From Candidatus Omnitrophota bacterium (GTDB lineage: Bacteria > Omnitrophota > Gorgyraeia > Zapsychrales > Zapsychraceae), in NCBI GenBank assembly GCA_020632495.1, contig JACKFL010000006.1, forward strand, positions 930,001 to 994,000: DNA of 64,000 bases. The letters are read 5' to 3'. The notes under the pieces are model-generated. The model did no database searches. It saw only the letters and a list, made by a program, of their open reading frames with translations, and was not told the origin of the DNA. How positions within the stretch are numbered: the first letter of the stretch is position 1; every line of letters starts with the position of its first letter. A program made the translations under genes and the position numbers. Of the stretch, positions 60,585 to 64,000 are shown piece after piece.

Positions 60585-60981
60585 GGACGGTGATCTCGCT
60601 TTCTTTTAGTTGGGAGTCGATTTTGAAGATATGGTTTACGATCCAGTCTTCGACCATATCGTGGATTTTCCAGGCCAGTTCGACGCTCTGACCCTCCCGT
60701 TCGTAGCGTTCCATAAAATTACGGTACGCATACAGGAAGTTGCGGTGGGCGCACTGATTGTCCGCCGCCGCGGGGCAGTTGCGTTTGTGCATGCAGTTTT
60801 CTTCGTATTGAAAGTGTTTGCGGGAGTAGTCGGCGAGAGAATGCAGAATATGCTCTATATCGATGTCGTCAGCTTTGTTGCGGAGTTGTTTTTCCAGAGC
60901 GTTGCAGAATCCAAATATCCATTGGTGCTGATGATCGATTTCCCGGATTCCGATTTCGTATTTTCGATCCCAAGTCAACAT
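60577..60981 (-). CDS. Bacteriohemerythrin-like protein
   Basis: 134 residues from the ATG at 60981; an in-frame GTG at 60993 is closer to AGGAGG, so the start is uncertain, but the family begins M-x-W as here. Four-helix fold with likely iron ligands His19 (IDHQHQ), His56 and Glu60 (HFQYEEN), His79, His117 and Asp122. The first His of the usual HxxxH pair appears to be Asn75, after a Cys-rich insert, which could alter the di-iron site. Role: oxygen or NO binding, or iron storage. Coupled to the MobA-like gene. Confidence 0.8.
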   Translation of the reverse strand: MLTWDRKYEIGIREIDHQHQWIFGFCNALEKQLRNKADDIDIEHILHSLADYSRKHFQYEENCMHKRNCPAAADNQCAHRNFLYAYRNFMERYEREGQSVELAWKIHDMVEDWIVNHIFKIDSQLKESEITVHV

Positions 60982-61058
60982 GCGTGTGCGCACATCCTCC
61001 TCAAGACTGTTAAACCGGTCGGCTGGTGCTGGGAAATACTGTAAAGGATTACTCTTTT

Positions 61059-61086
61059 ACTTTAGCACAAATCTCAAAAGGTTCAA
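61059..61086 (-). promoter_or_regulatory. Promoter of the hemerythrin-MobA pair
   Basis: Minus strand TTGAAC (61086-61081), 16 bases, TAAAGT (61064-61059) preceded by TTGTGC, matching the TGTGCTA group. Confidence 0.5.
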
Positions 61087-61124
61087 CATTCTCGTGTGCG
61101 GATGTGCGCGGCACGGGCGGTGCC

Positions 61125-62174
<1,050 letters not shown>

Positions 62175-62212
62175 GCGTGGCTCCTTGTCTGGCAAATTAG
62201 TGGCGGTATGGT

Positions 62213-62389
62213 TTATTCCGTGGACGTGCCGAGCGGATTGTCGGCGAAACGGCTGTTGAGCTCACGCTCGCACTGGCGGACCGAGTAGCGCAGCGATCCG
62301 ATCAGCAGGCGGAGTTTTTCCGTGTCGAGTTTCTTGAGATTTTCCTGTTCGATGTTGAGGAGTTCCTGCAGACTTTCCAGTTTGATCAT
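62213..62389 (-). CDS. 58-residue coiled-coil protein upstream of nrdB, unknown
   Basis: Starts MIKLESLQELLNIEQENLKKLD after GGAGGGAGAATCGAAT, so the longer reading is rejected. One charged amphipathic helix with Leu heptads, then a short tail. 38 bases before nrdB and 23 after the radical SAM gene, so probably in their operon. Could be an assembly or regulatory partner of NrdB; no direct support. Confidence 0.55.
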   Translation of the reverse strand: MIKLESLQELLNIEQENLKKLDTEKLRLLIGSLRYSVRQCERELNSRFADNPLGTSTE

Positions 62390-62412
62390 ATTCGATTCTC
62401 CCTCCGTCCGGC

Positions 62413-63183
62413 TCAGCATTCCGGGACGGAATGTTCCGGTTCACAGTTCACGTCTTCTTTGCGTGGCCGGTCGTAGACACTCACCGCCGGCATGCCGTGG
62501 AAAAGTTCCCTTACCCGCGCGATTCCCTCCGGAGAAAGCGGCGTGGCCACCGAAGGGCGCAGCGGAGTGTTGATCTGGACTTCGTCCGGACCGATGTCCC
62601 GCACCAGCCGGGCGATCGCCTCCGCGCAGTGCAGGTTCTCGGCCACGAACATCACCTGGATGGCCAGTGTTCCCCAATACGCGCTCTGAAAGTTCCGCAA
62701 TCCTTCCAGGGTCTGTTCGAAACTGATGCCGTCCAGCGCCTGGTCGATCAATCGAAAACTGCGCTCGTCAAAGGCATCCAGCTTGGCGATGACCAGGTCG
62801 GCCATGGCCACGTCGCGGCGGACGTCATGCTGATAAAGCAACGTGCCGTTGGTGATCACGGCCGTTTCATACGATGTGTAGTCCTTCACGGCGCGGATCA
62901 TGTCGCCGAGATTGGCGGCCAGTGTGGGCTCGCCGCGGCCGGAAAAGGTGATGTAGTCGATGTCCAGCATGGCCGGCAGCATGCTCAGTTCAGTGCGGAT
63001 GCGTTCGGTAGGGACATACACCGCGCGTTCATTTGTTAGGTGGTGGGTATGTCCGAGTTGACAATAGATGCAGTCGAGATTGCAGATCTTGACGGAATCC
63101 GAGAGCGGATCCACGCCGAGTGAGCGGCCGATCCGCCACGAGTCAAAGGGGCCGTATAAGTACTGGTAAGGCGACATGTTCAT
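62413..63183 (-). CDS. Radical SAM protein
   Basis: 256 residues. The 4Fe-4S motif is CNLDCIYC (Cys34, 38, 41; CxxxCxxC), followed by FSGRGEPTLAANLGDMI (the SAM GGE-like line) and VITNGTLL. No second cluster domain is obvious. It resembles the short wyosine/pyruvate-formate-lyase-activating type. Substrate unknown. A TGCTATTAT box ends 6 bases before the ATG, so the transcript is probably leaderless from 63183; an ATG 6 bases further in is the alternative start. Confidence 0.85.
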   Translation of the reverse strand: MNMSPYQYLYGPFDSWRIGRSLGVDPLSDSVKICNLDCIYCQLGHTHHLTNERAVYVPTERIRTELSMLPAMLDIDYITFSGRGEPTLAANLGDMIRAVKDYTSYETAVITNGTLLYQHDVRRDVAMADLVIAKLDAFDERSFRLIDQALDGISFEQTLEGLRNFQSAYWGTLAIQVMFVAENLHCAEAIARLVRDIGPDEVQINTPLRPSVATPLSPEGIARVRELFHGMPAVSVYDRPRKEDVNCEPEHSVPEC

Positions 63184-63189
63184 AAATGC

Positions 63190-63198
63190 ATAATAGCA
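63190..63198 (-). promoter_or_regulatory. Extended -10 box giving a leaderless radical SAM message
   Basis: Minus strand TGCTATTAT (63198-63190); the ATG begins at 63183, where transcription would be expected to start. Confidence 0.5.
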
Positions 63199-63230
63199 TG
63201 TCGTTATGTTTATTTAAAGGGATTATTTGA

Positions 63231-63623
63231 CTAGACCAGGTCGGAGATCCGGGTGGACTTCAGAAAGTCATAATAGACTTCGCGCACCGCCTTCCAGCGA
63301 TGATGGATAACGCAGGGATTGCTGTCCGTGCAACGTTTGAGGCCGAGGGCGCATTCGGACCACAGGGTGACATTGTCGATGGGTTCGACAATATCGTAGA
63401 GGGTAATTTTGTTGGCCGGCCGCGCCAGGCGGAATCCGCCGCCGGTCCCCTTCTGTGAAACCACCAGCCCGTGACTGGCCATGGCTTGCAGCATCTTGCC
63501 CAGGTAATTGCGCGGCGCCATGATGGATTGGGCGATGGCTCCGGCCCCCTGGTATTCGCCTTTTTCGAGCTTGGCCAGCTCGATGAACGCCTTGATGACT
63601 TGGGTACTCGTTTTACTCAGCAT
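63231..63623 (-). CDS. Rrf2-family Fe-S regulator
   Basis: 130 residues. A winged helix (AGAIAQSIMAPRNYLGKMLQAMASHGLVVSQKGTGGGFRLARP) is the Rrf2/IscR type. Three Cys, 91, 98 and 104, follow in the loop used to bind a 2Fe-2S or 4Fe-4S cluster (spacing x6, x5; IscR and NsrR differ slightly). It probably controls iron, NO or redox genes, perhaps the adjacent radical SAM-nrdB-hemerythrin block. A TGTGCTAGAAT box lies 28 bases upstream. Confidence 0.9.
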   Translation of the reverse strand: MLSKTSTQVIKAFIELAKLEKGEYQGAGAIAQSIMAPRNYLGKMLQAMASHGLVVSQKGTGGGFRLARPANKITLYDIVEPIDNVTLWSECALGLKRCTDSNPCVIHHRWKAVREVYYDFLKSTRISDLV

Positions 63624-63651
63624 AATGTTTTCGCGGTTAAAATACTTGCTG

Positions 63652-63660
63652 ATTCTAGCA
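63652..63660 (-). promoter_or_regulatory. Extended -10 box of the Rrf2 gene
   Basis: Minus strand TGCTAGAAT within AATTGTGCTAGAAT. No ribosome site in the short leader before the ATG at 63623. Confidence 0.5.
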
Positions 63661-63839
63661 CAATTTTACGGCCGGGACGAAAAATTTCCGTCTCAATTGC
63701 CGGACGGGTCATTCGCGAAGGCAGCTCAGGCCGACGCCTCGCCCCCCGAAACCGGGGAAATTGACATTGCGCCCGGTCTGCTGGTGTGTTAACTTACTTC
63801 TATTATTACAAACGCTTTTCAACATTCTTGGTGTTTTGC

Positions 63840-64000
63840 ATGACGGAATCTCCCACCGTTCCGCCTTCGGCGTCGAAAGAACGCTTAAATCGCTGGCTGA
63901 TCGCGATTTTTCTCATCCTCCTGATGGCCGGGACGTTTATCGTGCGGCAGCGCAACATCATCGATACGCAGTACAGGTCGATCGACGAGTACGTGTATCA
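63840..64000 (+). CDS. Membrane protein, cut by the right edge
   Basis: The frame opens MTESPTVPPSASKERLNRW and runs to the window end with a membrane helix (LIAIFLILLMAGTFIV) and then RQRNIIDTQYRSIDEYVY. The layout is that of the N-terminus of a GT-C-like membrane protein. A TTGACA at 63761 may be its -35 box, but the -10 box is weak. Too little is visible to name it. Confidence 0.5.
   Translation, partial: MTESPTVPPSASKERLNRWLIAIFLILLMAGTFIVRQRNIIDTQYRSIDEYVY

Overview
The window reads like a gene-dense chromosome segment of an uncultured, diderm, free-living bacterium, most likely a member of the Omnitrophota (candidate phylum OP3). The clearest pointer is the 15.9 kb gene at 25520-41443. 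Its N-terminal and C-terminal segments match, from memory, the unusual giant secreted proteins of that phylum. Lipoproteins, a leaderless-looking gene expression style, a pyrophosphate-type phosphofructokinase and a Chlamydia-like ribonucleotide reductase small subunit fit a lineage in the Planctomycetes-Verrucomicrobia-Chlamydiae neighbourhood. The lineage call is an inference; no rRNA gene is present.

Layout. 1-3467: an exported Pro-every-third-residue repeat protein (cut by the left edge), SlyX, a ribosome hibernation factor and a small basic protein. 3691-12824: a mostly unfamiliar run with a short SPFH-like protein, a cytoplasmic HtrA-like protease with zinc ribbon, a YbjN-like protein, a MORN-plus-ankyrin protein, a methyltransferase and several membrane proteins. 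12829-17575: valS with small partners and a polytopic membrane protein. 17683-25207: a compact amino-acid operon, pilZ-hom-thrC-coaB-(PGM-type thrB)-lysC-cimA, which covers aspartate to threonine and, through citramalate, isoleucine. 25293-25366: tRNA-Pro. 25520-41443: the giant protein. 41763-46542: a DUF1016N-nuclease fusion, gpsA and a glycosyltransferase/membrane-protein pair. 46730-47725: a tRNA Thr-Tyr-Gly operon with promoter and terminator. 47759-53487: MORN lipoprotein, small lipoprotein, recN, an isoprenylcysteine-methyltransferase-like protein and PPi-type pfk. 53681-59984: mgtE, a PurD-like ligase, a SRAP/YedK protein, a third MORN protein, GNAT and a lipoprotein. 60027-63623: MobA-like, hemerythrin, nrdB, a 58-residue protein, radical SAM and Rrf2, which look like an iron/redox-aware block. 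The right edge cuts a membrane protein.

Genes are tightly packed, mostly on the minus strand, and often coupled by ATGA or TGATG overlaps. Transcription signals are readable: sigma70-type promoters, several with an extended TGTGCTA -10 box, and four genes whose start codon lies within about a dozen bases of a -10 box.

The two things most worth pursuing are (1) the giant protein, which looks like a chain of modules that include two decayed glutamate-dehydrogenase-like copies, an internal Tat-like signal and recurring D-x-A-M junctions; and (2) about ten intergenic inverted elements built from degenerate 7-10 base words. The words belong to four unrelated sequence families with one architecture, and nearly every element begins directly at the 3' end of a gene. 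A third lead is an identical 12-base motif upstream of recN and of the nuclease-fusion gene, which suggests a damage-response regulon.
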